From Salipiger marinus (lineage in GTDB: Bacteria; Pseudomonadota; Alphaproteobacteria; Rhodobacterales; Rhodobacteraceae), in contig NZ_FNEJ01000005.1 in the NCBI RefSeq assembly GCF_900100085.1, positions 205,111 through 269,110 of the forward strand: 64,000 nt of DNA, written 5' to 3'. The notes beneath the pieces were generated by a model. The model was not told the origin of the DNA. It saw only the letters and a program-made list of their open reading frames with translations, and did not search any database. The position numbers and the translations under genes are program-made. Shown one piece after another: positions 1-8,222 of the stretch (the first letter of the stretch is position 1; each line of letters opens with the position of its first letter).

Positions 1-870
1 ATGCATCGGCCCCACGATGTAGCGGGCGGCATGGGGCACGACGAGGCCGACAAAGCCGATGGCGCCCACCATGCTGACGATGGTCGCGGTCATCATCGCG
101 GTGATCCCGAACAGGATCAGCCGGATCCGCGCCACGGGCACGCCAAGCGCGCTGGCATCCTCGTCCCCGAAGGTGAAGGCGTCGAGCGACCGGGCCATCC
201 ACAGGCAGACCGCAAGACCCAGCACGACCACAAGGACCAGCAGCTGGAAATCCGGCCAGCGCACGCCGCCGAAGCTGCCAAGCAGCCAGAACATCACGTC
301 GCGCGCCTGCTGGGCATTGCCCGACGTGGTGACGATGTAAGAGGTGAGCGCGTTGAACAGCTGCGACGCGGCGACCCCGGCAAGGATGGTGTGATTGGGC
401 CCGCTTGTCGCGCCATTGGACAGCAGGGCGACCAAAGCAAAAGCGGCGAAGGCGCCGGCAAAGGCGCCCATGGACAGCGACAGCCCACCCGCGCCGATGC
501 CCAGCACGATGACGCAGACCGCGCCGGTGGAGGCCCCGGCAGAGACCCCCAGCACGAAAGGCTCCGCCAGCGCATTGCGCAGCAGCGCCTGCAGGATCGC
601 CCCGCACAGCGCCAGCCCCGCCCCGGCCAGCGCCGCCACCAGCGCCCGGCTCAGCCGCAGATCCCAGACCACGCTCTGCTCGATGGGCGGGATCTCGGCG
701 CCGGTCAGGCCAAGCCCGTTGGTGACCGCCAGAAACACGGTGCCCAGCCCGATGGCATAATCCCCGATCGCGGTCGCCACGGCCACGGCAAAGACAAGCA
801 CGACAAGGGTAAAACCCAGAAGCAGGACGAGCCCGGCCGTCCCGCTTCCGACGTCATCGACCGTTTTCAC
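1..870 (-). CDS. FecCD-family iron/siderophore ABC transporter permease (3' end cut by window edge)
   Basis: Inner-membrane permease that would pass ferric-siderophore, heme or a related metal chelate from the upstream binding protein into the cytoplasm. The 290 visible residues give several hydrophobic spans, the FecCD-like stretches LRLSRALVAALAGAGLA and VLGVSAGASTGAV, the GDEDASALGV region that contacts the ATPase, and GFVGLVVPHAAR near the cut end. FecCD proteins are usually 330-350 residues, so roughly 50 are missing. I chose the GTG start at 870 because it overlaps the stop of the binding-protein gene (GTGA), which implies translational coupling. The ATPase is presumably beyond the left edge. 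The substrate cannot be told from sequence. Confidence 0.9.
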   Translation of the reverse strand, partial: MKTVDDVGSGTAGLVLLLGFTLVVLVFAVAVATAIGDYAIGLGTVFLAVTNGLGLTGAEIPPIEQSVVWDLRLSRALVAALAGAGLALCGAILQALLRNALAEPFVLGVSAGASTGAVCVIVLGIGAGGLSLSMGAFAGAFAAFALVALLSNGATSGPNHTILAGVAASQLFNALTSYIVTTSGNAQQARDVMFWLLGSFGGVRWPDFQLLVLVVVLGLAVCLWMARSLDAFTFGDEDASALGVPVARIRLILFGITAMMTATIVSMVGAIGFVGLVVPHAARYIVGPMH

Positions 871-1877
871 GGCAGATCAAGCGTCTTGAGCTGCTCGGCC
901 AGCTCTTCGGCGCCATAAAGCGTGCGGATGCTCGGGTTCATTGCCGCGCCGCTCATCACCACGATGCGGCCCGCCTTGACCGCCTCCATCTGGCTGACCG
1001 TCGGATCGCTGGTCAGATAGGCGATCTTGGCCTCGGCATTGTCCAGCTCCCAGCGGTCCCGGTCGACCTGAGTGGCGACAAAGACGGCGGGATTGGCGGC
1101 CATGATGCCTTCCCAGCCCAGCGTCGGCCATTCGGCCTCGGTCTGCAGCGCGTTGGTGCCGCCAAGAATGTCCGCGATATAGCCCGACGGCCCGTTGCCG
1201 CCGCCCAGATAGGCGTCATCGGCGGGCGAGGGGCTGGAGAACCAGAACAGGAAGGTCAGATCCTCGTTGCGCGCAAACTCCGCCCGCAGCCGCGCCTCGC
1301 GCTCCTTGAACTCCGCAATCAGCGCCTCGCCGCGCTCGGCCACGTCAAAGATGCGCGCCAGATCGTCGATTTCCTGATAGAGCAGATCCATGGTCCAGAG
1401 GTTGTCGCGGCTGCCATAGGCGTCCCGGGCATCCAGCGCGGTGGTGCAGGCACTGGGCGACAGATAGGTCGGGATGTCGAGCTTTTCGAAATCCTCGCGC
1501 TTGGCGACCTTGCTGTCCGGGCCCATCAGCGTCAGCAGCATCGCGGGCACAAAATCCGGCTGTTTGGACAGCACCGCTTCCAGCGTCGGAAATTCGACGG
1601 TCAGCACATCGACCTTGCTGTTCGCCTCCTCAAGGTCCGGCAGCACGCTGTTCGGCCAGAAGGCGGTGGCGGCCATGCGGTCCTCGAGCCCGAGCAGCAG
1701 CAGGATCTCGGCGCTGTTCTGCCCAAGAGCCACGGCGCGTTCGGGCGCCTTGTCGAAGGTGACCTGCTGCCCGCAGTTTTCCAGCGTAAGCGGATAGCGG
1801 GTCGGCTCGGCCTGCAGCGCGGTGCAGAAGACGGCTGCGGCAACGCCGCCGACCGCCGCAAGGCATGTGTTGCGCAT
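867..1877 (-). CDS. FepB/FecB-like periplasmic substrate-binding protein of iron-chelate ABC transporter
   Basis: Periplasmic binding protein of the class that delivers ferric chelates to FecCD permeases. It has 336 residues, opening with a Sec signal peptide (MRNTCLAAVGG...ALQA, cleavage near residue 23), followed by the class III fold landmarks: PERAVALGQNSAEILLLLG early and LGWEGIMAANPAVFVA late. An ATG 12 bases upstream (MEHI) is also in frame, but GGAG sits correctly only for the start at 1877. It is first in an operon with the permease. A perfect 17-bp palindrome lies just upstream (1892-1908). The substrate is not determinable; iron-siderophore is the family default. Confidence 0.87.
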   Translation of the reverse strand: MRNTCLAAVGGVAAAVFCTALQAEPTRYPLTLENCGQQVTFDKAPERAVALGQNSAEILLLLGLEDRMAATAFWPNSVLPDLEEANSKVDVLTVEFPTLEAVLSKQPDFVPAMLLTLMGPDSKVAKREDFEKLDIPTYLSPSACTTALDARDAYGSRDNLWTMDLLYQEIDDLARIFDVAERGEALIAEFKEREARLRAEFARNEDLTFLFWFSSPSPADDAYLGGGNGPSGYIADILGGTNALQTEAEWPTLGWEGIMAANPAVFVATQVDRDRWELDNAEAKIAYLTSDPTVSQMEAVKAGRIVVMSGAAMNPSIRTLYGAEELAEQLKTLDLP

Positions 1878-1891
1878 GATGTGCTCCATAT

Positions 1892-1908
1892 CCGACAAAA
1901 TTTGTCGG
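1892..1908. promoter_or_regulatory. 17-bp perfect palindrome upstream of the iron-chelate ABC operon
   Basis: CCGACAAA-A-TTTGTCGG, eight-base arms around one base, 15 bases upstream of the binding-protein start codon. Position and symmetry suit a repressor operator. It does not resemble the Fur, Irr or RirA boxes I know, so the regulator is unassigned. Confidence 0.5.
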
Positions 1909-1991
1909 CATGCCGTAGGCCGAGGCCAGACGGAAATCAAGAGCCTTTCCGCCAGAGCCGCGCCGTGGCCGCAAGGCCGCTGCCGCGCGCC

Positions 1992-2852
1992 TCAGGTTGG
2001 CGCGCAGTCGGAAAAGCCGCGATAGCCGACGGTCAGCCCCTGATCGAGCGCAAAGACCAGCTCGGCACTCTGGCGCCAGTCGGCCTGCTCGCCCAGATCC
2101 CGCAGCGTGACCGTGATGCCGGGGGCGGAAAAGGTGGTCGGGCCGTCCTGCGGATCGTCCTCCGCCTCCAGCGTCACCAGCACGCCGTTGAGCTTCAGCG
2201 CGGCGGTGCCCTCGGTATCCGCCCAGAGAACGGGATCACTGACCGGGCTGCGGTGAAAGCTGCAGCTTGGCGCGGTCCCCAGCAGCGGGGCGGCCTCGTC
2301 TTCGGGCAGCGGGGCAAGGTCAAGCTGGCTGACAAGCGTATTGGCCAGCGCATCCGCGACGCTGCCCGATCGGGCGGGCGGATCGTGATAGACCTCCTCT
2401 GCCGTGGCGCCGCTGGTGGTTTCGGCGATCAGGTAACGCATCTCGGCGATCTCGCGGCGTTGCGCCGCAATGATCTCGTCGGCCAGCTTGCGCACCCGTG
2501 CATCGCGGATCTGCGCGCGTTCCGAGGTCATGATGGCGATCGAATGATGCGGGATCATCGCCCGCATGTAGCTGGGGCCCGACACCGTGGCCTGACCGCG
2601 CACCAGCCACAGCATCCCGCCAAACACGACCACCGCACCCGCAAGGATCGCAAGGTTCAGGCGCCGGTTGCGATACATGCCAAGCATGTAGGCCAGCATG
2701 ATGACGGCCATGGTCGCCCCCATCAGCAGCGCCATGTAGGCCCGGGTTTCGGAAAAGAACACATGCTCCATGGCATAGGTGTTCAGATACATCAGGACGA
2801 ACATCACCACCGTGGACGTGAGGATCATCAGACCGAAGCGGATATAGGACAT
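1992..2852 (-). CDS. DUF305-domain membrane protein with C-terminal extension
   Basis: 286 residues. Three hydrophobic segments (about residues 5-27, 38-58 and 65-85) are followed by a DUF305 four-helix domain with the hallmark MIPHHSIAIMTS, then roughly 120 residues of soluble, beta-rich sequence without a recognised family. DUF305 proteins are often linked to metal or copper stress; that is family context, not shown here. The start at 2852 has GGAAGG a few bases upstream. The neighbour on the right is an Atu4866-like gene 131 bases away, so it may have its own promoter. The tail could be an independent sensor or binding domain. Confidence 0.75.
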   Translation of the reverse strand: MSYIRFGLMILTSTVVMFVLMYLNTYAMEHVFFSETRAYMALLMGATMAVIMLAYMLGMYRNRRLNLAILAGAVVVFGGMLWLVRGQATVSGPSYMRAMIPHHSIAIMTSERAQIRDARVRKLADEIIAAQRREIAEMRYLIAETTSGATAEEVYHDPPARSGSVADALANTLVSQLDLAPLPEDEAAPLLGTAPSCSFHRSPVSDPVLWADTEGTAALKLNGVLVTLEAEDDPQDGPTTFSAPGITVTLRDLGEQADWRQSAELVFALDQGLTVGYRGFSDCAPT

Positions 2853-2983
2853 GTCTCGCCTTCCTGACTGCTGGCGGGTGGGCGGGCTGCTGCTCCCGGG
2901 GCTGGGCTGTCAACAGGCCCGCGCCGCCAAGGTTCCCGCAGGCAGGGCAGCAGGCCGGGCGCGGGGCGCCCGGTGCTTGGAGA

Positions 2984-3286
2984 TCAGCGGCGGTAAAGCA
3001 CCATGCCGCCGTGATGCAGCACGTCCGGTTCGACAAACTCGCCATCGGCGGTGAAGCCGGTGTCGTCCCAATACTCGATATGGCTGCCGGTGACCTCGTA
3101 ACGCCCCTCATAGGCGCGTTCGCGCGTGCCCCGGGCCTCGACATAGCGGCCATTGGGCAGAAGTTCGTGCCGCACGCGATTGTCGGCGGTGACCCACATC
3201 CCGACATAAGGATGGGGCGCGTCGCTGCGGGCGGGATCGGCGCCAAGGGCCAGCAGCGCGGCGGCAAGCAGGGTGGTTTGTGTCAT
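2984..3286 (-). CDS. Atu4866-like small secreted protein
   Basis: 100 residues with a short N-terminal hydrophobic leader and then a nearly complete Atu4866-type domain: HPYVGMWVTADNRVRHELLPN, GRYVEARG, YEGRYEVTGSHIEYWDDTGF, ending GGMVLYRR. The family is a small lipocalin-like beta-barrel of unknown function, often beside redox enzymes of the SDR or AKR type. It starts 8 bases after the SDR gene stops, so the two are almost surely co-transcribed. The start has GAGG at a good distance. Confidence 0.8.
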   Translation of the reverse strand: MTQTTLLAAALLALGADPARSDAPHPYVGMWVTADNRVRHELLPNGRYVEARGTRERAYEGRYEVTGSHIEYWDDTGFTADGEFVEPDVLHHGGMVLYRR

Positions 3287-3294
3287 CTTGGACC

Positions 3295-4017
3295 TCAGTT
3301 CGGGGATGCGGTGGGGCGGATGGTGATTTCGCTGGTGTCGACGCTCTGCGGCGCCTCGATCAGCTGGCGCACGGCGCGGGCGATGTCGGCGGGCTGCAGC
3401 GCGATGGCGCGGTAGCCGTCCATGGCCGCCTGCGTTTCGGCATGGGTGATGGTGGCGGCAAGCTCGCTTTCCACCACGCCGGGATTGACGCAGGTGACGC
3501 GGATGGCACGGCTTTCCTGCCGCAGCCCGTCAGAGATGGCGCGCACCGCAAACTTGGTGCCGCAATAGACCGCCGCCGTCGGCACTGCCTGCAGCGCCCC
3601 GATGGAGCCAATGTTGATGATCTGGCCCGCGCCCTGCCGGTCCATCACCGGCAGCACCGCGCCGATGCCCCAGAGCACGCCCTTGATGTTCACATCCACC
3701 ATCCGCTCCCACTCGTCGAGCTTGCCCGCAGACATCGGCGACAGCGGCATGATCCCCGCATTGTTCACCAGCACGTCGATGCGCCCCCAGAGATCAAGCG
3801 CGGTCTGCGCAAAGGCCTGCATCGCGGCGCGGTCTGTGACGTCAAGCGCCGCCGTGGCGACGGTGCCGCCCGCGCCGCGCAGCTCGGCGGCGATCTCCTC
3901 CAGCCGGTCGGTGCGGCGCGCGCCCATCAGCACCTTCGCGCCCCGTCCCGCGAGATCGCGCGCGATGCCCGCGCCGATCCCGCTTGAGGCGCCGGTGATC
4001 AGAATGACCTTGTCCAT
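3295..4017 (-). CDS. SDR-family NAD(P)-dependent oxidoreductase
   Basis: Classical short-chain dehydrogenase of 240 residues. Visible are the cofactor motif TGASSGIGAGIA (residues about 8-19), the structural NNAGI, the catalytic Ser in NIGSIGALQAV, and the YCGTK pair with catalytic Tyr and Lys, then VNPGVVES. The start at 4017 was chosen because AAGGAG precedes it; the reading frame stays open a further 11 codons upstream without a ribosome site. It is divergent from a LysR gene, which probably controls it, and is followed at once by the Atu4866-like gene. The substrate is unknown. Confidence 0.9.
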   Translation of the reverse strand: MDKVILITGASSGIGAGIARDLAGRGAKVLMGARRTDRLEEIAAELRGAGGTVATAALDVTDRAAMQAFAQTALDLWGRIDVLVNNAGIMPLSPMSAGKLDEWERMVDVNIKGVLWGIGAVLPVMDRQGAGQIINIGSIGALQAVPTAAVYCGTKFAVRAISDGLRQESRAIRVTCVNPGVVESELAATITHAETQAAMDGYRAIALQPADIARAVRQLIEAPQSVDTSEITIRPTASPN

Positions 4018-4052
4018 GGCTTTCTCCTTGTCAGCCTGTTGCCGGCACAAGA

Positions 4053-4072
4053 TGGACAGGCTGCGCTGTCCA
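4053..4072. promoter_or_regulatory. Candidate LysR operator between SDR and LysR genes
   Basis: TGGACAG-N6-CTGTCCA, a perfect seven-base dyad in the 113-base gap between the divergent genes. The core TGGAC recurs twice more at about 4089 and 4112. Position and spacing fit a LysR recognition site, with accessory half-sites towards the lysR start. Binding is inferred. Confidence 0.55.
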
Positions 4073-4130
4073 CGGTATTCCCCCGGTGCTGGACTGGGCG
4101 GTTAGCCCTGCTGGACACCGGAGGCGCCGC

Positions 4131-5009
4131 ATGGACCTGAACCTGCTGCCGCTGCTGCTTGCCGTGGCCGAAGAACGCAACTTCCGCGCCGCCGCCGACC
4201 GGCTTGGCGTCACCCGCTCTGCCGTCAGCCAAGGGGTGCGGCGGCTGGAGGATGGCCTGGGGATCCAGCTGGTGATGCGCACCACCCGGTCGGTGCGGCT
4301 GACAGAGGCGGGGGCGCGGCTGGTCGACAGCCTGCGCGGGCCGATGGCGGCGGTGCAGGGCGCGCTGGAGGCGCGCGAGGAGGCGCCGCGCGGCAGGCTG
4401 CGGCTGGCGGTCACCTCCATCGCGCATGACTTCCTGTCGGGGCCGCTGCTGGCACGCTTTGCCGAAGCCTATCCGCAGGTGACGCTGGACGTGACCGTGA
4501 CCGATGACGAATTCGACATCGTGGCACATGGCTATGACGCGGGCGTCCGGCTGGGCGAGGTGATCGAGCAGGACATGATCGCCGTGCCGGTCAGCGGCCC
4601 GCAGCGCGAGGTGGCGGCGGCCTCTCCGGCCTATCTGGCGCGGCGGGGTGCTCCGGCCCATCCCCGCGACCTGCTGGATCACCGCTGCATCGGCTGGCGG
4701 CCCGCGCCCGACACCGCGCCGTGGCGGTGGGAATTTGTCGAAGAGGGCAGGCCCTTCGATGTCATGGTGAATCCGCAGATCACCACCAATGACCTGACGC
4801 TGATGCTGCGGCTGGCGCTGGCGGATGGCGGCATCACGTTTGCGCCTTGGGACTGTCTGGGCGCGCATGTCCGGAGCGGGGCTCTGGTGCCGCTTCTGGA
4901 GGAGTATCTGCCGCCCTTCCCGGGGTTTTCGCTGTATTTTCCGCAGCGCCAGAACATGGCCCCGAAGCTGCGCGCGCTCATCGACCATATCCGCGCCGCA
5001 CGCGGCTGA
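4131..5009 (+). CDS. LysR-family transcriptional regulator
   Basis: 292 residues with the LysR layout: winged helix-turn-helix at about residues 2-60 (DLNLLPLLLAVAEERNFRAA, GVTRSAVSQGVRRLE), then a periplasmic-binding-like effector domain. The resemblance is to the subgroup that represses or activates an adjacent divergent oxidoreductase gene. The ATG at 4131 has GGAGG upstream; an earlier in-frame start at 4086 would fall inside the operator repeats. Its likely target is the SDR/Atu4866-like pair. The effector is unknown. Confidence 0.9.
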   Translation: MDLNLLPLLLAVAEERNFRAAADRLGVTRSAVSQGVRRLEDGLGIQLVMRTTRSVRLTEAGARLVDSLRGPMAAVQGALEAREEAPRGRLRLAVTSIAHDFLSGPLLARFAEAYPQVTLDVTVTDDEFDIVAHGYDAGVRLGEVIEQDMIAVPVSGPQREVAAASPAYLARRGAPAHPRDLLDHRCIGWRPAPDTAPWRWEFVEEGRPFDVMVNPQITTNDLTLMLRLALADGGITFAPWDCLGAHVRSGALVPLLEEYLPPFPGFSLYFPQRQNMAPKLRALIDHIRAARG

Positions 5010-5050
5010 AAAGCGGCCGCATCCGGCATAGCGGGCGGGCCGGGGGCGGC

Positions 5051-5065
5051 GGCACGCCGCGTGCC
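5051..5065 (+). terminator. Short hairpin after lysR
   Basis: GGCACGC-C-GCGTGCC, a seven-base stem with almost no loop and no clear T run, 42 bases past the lysR stop. It is a weak terminator candidate. The rest of 5010-5150 shows no feature except a ribosome site for the next small ORF. Confidence 0.3.
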
Positions 5066-5150
5066 TTGCGGGTCTGGTGCAAGAATTCTGTGAACCCTTC
5101 GGGCGCGCAGGGGTTTTAGACCTGACGACGGCCAGTCACGGAGGCTACTT

Positions 5151-5258
5151 ATGTCGCATCCCAGACGCTATTTCCCCGCACTTGGCGCAAGGCGTGCCGC
5201 CTGCGCGGTCTTCCTGCTGGACCATGGCGCAGGCCAGTGCCGGACGGGGGCGCCATGA
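5151..5258 (+). CDS. 35-residue upstream ORF, translationally coupled to the P450 gene
   Basis: Small ORF beginning MSHPRRYFPALG and ending GQCRTGAP, preceded by GGAGG at ideal spacing. Its stop overlaps the P450 start as ATGA, so ribosomes finishing here could initiate on the P450. No family is recognised. It is basic with a short hydrophobic core (CAVFLL). It may be a leader peptide that sets P450 translation, or simply a fortuitous ORF; the good ribosome site and exact overlap favour real translation. Confidence 0.45.
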   Translation: MSHPRRYFPALGARRAACAVFLLDHGAGQCRTGAP

Positions 5259-6481
5259 CCCCCGACAGCCTGCCCCGCGATCCCGCCCCCGATGCCACGC
5301 TGGCGCTGCTGCGGCAGGGCTACCGCTTCATCCCCGACCGCTGCGCCCGGTTTGGCGGCGATGCCTTCCGCACCCGGCTTCTGGGGCGCGAGGTGCTTTG
5401 TTTCAGCGGTCCGCGCGGGGTGCGGCTGCTTTACGGGGCAGGCGGGCTGACCCGCCAAGGCGCCATGCCACCCACCGTGCTGCGCCTGCTGCAGGACAAG
5501 GGCAGCGTCCAGCAGCTGGAGGGGGCGGCGCACCGGCACCGCAAGGCGCTGTTCCTTCGGCTGCTGGTCGAGGAGGAGGCGGGCGAGACGCTGGCCACCG
5601 ACTTCCGGCGCGCATGGGCGGAGCGGCTGCGGCAGCAGGGAGAGACCCGCGTGCTCGACAGCGCCAGCGACACGCTGGCAGAGGTCGCCTGCCGCTGGGT
5701 CGGTTTCGGGCCGCAGATCAGCGCCGATGCGGATCTGCGGCGCGCGCTTTACCTGATGAGCGCGCGCACCGGATCGGTCGGGCCCCGCGTGCTGATGGCG
5801 CTGCTGCGGCGCAGGCGGGTGGAACGGCGGCTGGCCCGCGCGCTGGACACGCTGGCGCCGGGCAGTCCGGGCCATCGCATCGCGCGCTTTGCCGAAGACG
5901 GCAGGCCGCTTCCGCCCGAGGTGGCGGTGGTTGAAATCCTCAACCTGCTGCGCCCCATCGTGGCCGTGGGCCGCTACATCGCCTTTGCCGCGCGGATCTT
6001 GGTGGTAGAGCCGCGCTGGATCCCGTGGCTGCGCGCGGCGGAGGATCCGGAGCTTGAGGCGTTCTGCGAGGAACTGCGCCGCACCTCGCCGTTTTTCCCG
6101 ATGACGGCGGCACTCACCACCCGCCCGGTCCGGCACGAGGGGCTGGACCTGCCCGAAGGTCAGTGGCTGCTGGCGGATCTGTGGGGGCCGATGCAGGCCG
6201 CCTCTGCCTTCGCCCGGCCCGAAGACTTTGACCCGGCGCGGGGGCAGAGCTGGCGCGGGCAGGACAGCGCCTTTGCCCCGCAGGGCGCGGGGGATCTGGC
6301 CAGCACGCATCGCTGCCCCGGCGAAAAGGTGACGCTGGCGCTGATGGCGGCGGGGCTGAAGGTGCTGTGCCGCGATCTGGACTGGCACGCGCCGCCACAG
6401 GATCTGTCCGTGGCGCTGAACCGGGTGCCTGCCCGGCCCGAAAGCGGCGTGATCCTGAGCGGGATCACCCCCCGCGCCTGA
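5255..6481 (+). CDS. Cytochrome P450 of the CYP152 fatty-acid peroxygenase type
   Basis: 408 residues. CYP152 enzymes use hydrogen peroxide to hydroxylate or decarboxylate fatty acids without a reductase partner. The protein shows the family N-terminus (DATLALLRQGYRFIPDR), the Arg-Pro pair in NLLRPIVAVGRYI (about R233-P234), which in the family binds the substrate carboxylate in place of the usual acid-alcohol pair, a heme-thiolate loop HRCPGE (Cys354), and the family tail ARPESGVILSGI. The position that is His in the decarboxylase OleT appears to be Gln86 (KGSVQQLEG), as in the hydroxylating members, so hydroxylation is the likelier outcome. No ferredoxin or reductase gene is nearby, consistent with peroxide use. 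GTG at 5237 is an alternative start. Confidence 0.85.
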   Translation: MTPDSLPRDPAPDATLALLRQGYRFIPDRCARFGGDAFRTRLLGREVLCFSGPRGVRLLYGAGGLTRQGAMPPTVLRLLQDKGSVQQLEGAAHRHRKALFLRLLVEEEAGETLATDFRRAWAERLRQQGETRVLDSASDTLAEVACRWVGFGPQISADADLRRALYLMSARTGSVGPRVLMALLRRRRVERRLARALDTLAPGSPGHRIARFAEDGRPLPPEVAVVEILNLLRPIVAVGRYIAFAARILVVEPRWIPWLRAAEDPELEAFCEELRRTSPFFPMTAALTTRPVRHEGLDLPEGQWLLADLWGPMQAASAFARPEDFDPARGQSWRGQDSAFAPQGAGDLASTHRCPGEKVTLALMAAGLKVLCRDLDWHAPPQDLSVALNRVPARPESGVILSGITPRA

Positions 6482-6514
6482 GACCCCTATCTTCGCCATC
6501 CGAAGGAAGAGCCC

Positions 6515-8203
6515 ATGTCAGCCACCGACCGAGACGCGGAACTTGTCTACGCGATCACCCACCGCGGGACACCGCCCGATCCGCCGGAATGGTGGCGCGG
6601 CGCGGTGTTCTACGAGGTCTATACCCACTCCTTCCGGGACACGATGGGCAACGGGCTGGGCGACATCCCCGGCGTCACCGAAAAGCTGGACTATATCCGC
6701 GATCTTGGCGTGGACGGGCTGTGGCTGACGCCGTTCTACCCCTCGCCACAGCAGGACAATGGCTATGATGTCAGCGATTTCTGCGGCGTGCATCCGCCTT
6801 TTGGCACGGTGGAGGATGTTCAGACCCTGATCGACCGCGCCCATGCGCTGGATCTGAAGATCATGTTCGACTTTGTCTTCGGCCATACCTCTGACGAACA
6901 TCCGTGGTTTGCGGAAAGCTCTGCCTCGCGCGACAATGACAAGGCGGACTGGTATGTCTGGGCCGATCCCGCCCCCGATGGCGGCCCGCCCAACAACTGG
7001 ATCAGCTCTTTCGGCGGGCGGGCATGGCGCTGGGTGCCCGCGCGGGCGCAATACTGCTACCGCCCATTTCTGGACTGCCAGCCCGCGCTCAACCTGCGCA
7101 ACCAGCAGGTCATGGCCGAGATGGTCGGCAACATGCGCTTCTGGCTCGATATGGGGCTGGACGGGTTCCGGCTGGATGCCATCCAGTGCCTGAGCCATGA
7201 CCGCGACCTGCGCTCCAACCCGCCCGCCCGCGCCAGCGAGAACCCCTCGGTCGGGGGCGGCCCCAACAACCCGTTCAAGCAGCAGATCCACCTTTTTGAC
7301 CGCGACGTGCCGGAGGCCATTCCGCTGCTGCACCAGATCCGCCGCGTGGCCAATGACTATGACCCGCCTCGGGTGCTGATTGGCGAACTGGCCGATGTGG
7401 ACAGTTCGCGGCTGGCGCCAAAATACACCGTCGACACCGACCGGCTGCACGCGGTCTATGATTTCGACCTCATCAACCGGGCCGACACGCTGCGCGACTG
7501 GACGCAGATGCTGGCGCTGCGTTCCAGCTACCTGACGCCGGGATCAAGCCTGAACGTCTTCACCAACCACGATTCCCCCCGCGCCGTGTCGAACCTGATG
7601 CCCAAGGCCTGCGCCGCAGGGCGCGACCGGGACGCGGCCAAGCTGCTGCTGTTCCTGCAATGCACGCTGATGGGGGGCGCCATCATCTTTCAGGGCGAGG
7701 AACTGGGCCTGACCCAGCCCGACATCCCGGAAGACGAGATCAAGGATCCGTGGGCCAAGGCGCTCTGGCCGGATTTTCAGGGGCGCGATGGCGTGCGCTG
7801 CCCGCTGCCTTGGGTGCGGGGGGAAAAGAACTGCGGCTTTTCCACCTCTGACAGCCCGTGGCACCGCGTGCCCGAGGAGCATCATGACCGGTCCGTGGAT
7901 CAGCAGGAGCGCGATCCTGACTCGGTGCTGGCCTTCACCCGCCGGGTGCTGCGCTGGCGGCGGTCGCTGCCGATGCTGCGGACGGCGGCGGAGCACATCC
8001 TTGCCGACACGCCGCTGAAGGTCATCGCCTTTCAGCGCGAAAAGGCGGGGCAGGCGCTGGTCTGCGCCGCCAATTTCGGCCTTGAGGCGGCCAAGATCAC
8101 CCTGCCGCGGTCCTCGCTGACGCCGCAGTTTTCCCATGGGGACTTCACGCTGGACGCGGATCACCTGACGCTGGGTCCGCTGGCCGTGATCGCCCTGTCC
8201 TGA
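6515..8203 (+). CDS. GH13 alpha-glucosidase / trehalose-synthase-like glycosidase
   Basis: 562 residues, cytoplasmic (no signal peptide). A GH13 barrel with the full catalytic set: nucleophile Asp221 in GFRLDA, acid/base Glu291 in LIGEL, and His352-Asp353 in TNHDSPR. Other landmarks are VYTHSFRD...GLGDIPG and QDNGYDVSDF, typical of exo-acting alpha-glucosidases and trehalose synthases. It probably hydrolyses or transglycosylates small alpha-glucosides. It lies 33 bases after the P450 gene and 19 bases before a second GH13 gene. No dedicated sugar transporter accompanies the pair. The exact linkage specificity cannot be read from sequence. Confidence 0.85.
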   Translation: MSATDRDAELVYAITHRGTPPDPPEWWRGAVFYEVYTHSFRDTMGNGLGDIPGVTEKLDYIRDLGVDGLWLTPFYPSPQQDNGYDVSDFCGVHPPFGTVEDVQTLIDRAHALDLKIMFDFVFGHTSDEHPWFAESSASRDNDKADWYVWADPAPDGGPPNNWISSFGGRAWRWVPARAQYCYRPFLDCQPALNLRNQQVMAEMVGNMRFWLDMGLDGFRLDAIQCLSHDRDLRSNPPARASENPSVGGGPNNPFKQQIHLFDRDVPEAIPLLHQIRRVANDYDPPRVLIGELADVDSSRLAPKYTVDTDRLHAVYDFDLINRADTLRDWTQMLALRSSYLTPGSSLNVFTNHDSPRAVSNLMPKACAAGRDRDAAKLLLFLQCTLMGGAIIFQGEELGLTQPDIPEDEIKDPWAKALWPDFQGRDGVRCPLPWVRGEKNCGFSTSDSPWHRVPEEHHDRSVDQQERDPDSVLAFTRRVLRWRRSLPMLRTAAEHILADTPLKVIAFQREKAGQALVCAANFGLEAAKITLPRSSLTPQFSHGDFTLDADHLTLGPLAVIALS

Positions 8204-8222
8204 CACCACATCCGGAGGTTTC

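Noticed and set aside
1..918. 305-codon plus-strand open frame at the left edge
   Set aside because: Charged, repetitive antisense translation; the minus strand encodes a FecCD permease.
5151..5258. Small ORF before the P450 as part of the P450 itself
   Set aside because: It is in a different frame and ends at the P450 start (ATGA); P450 homology starts at DATLALLRQG after ATG 5255.
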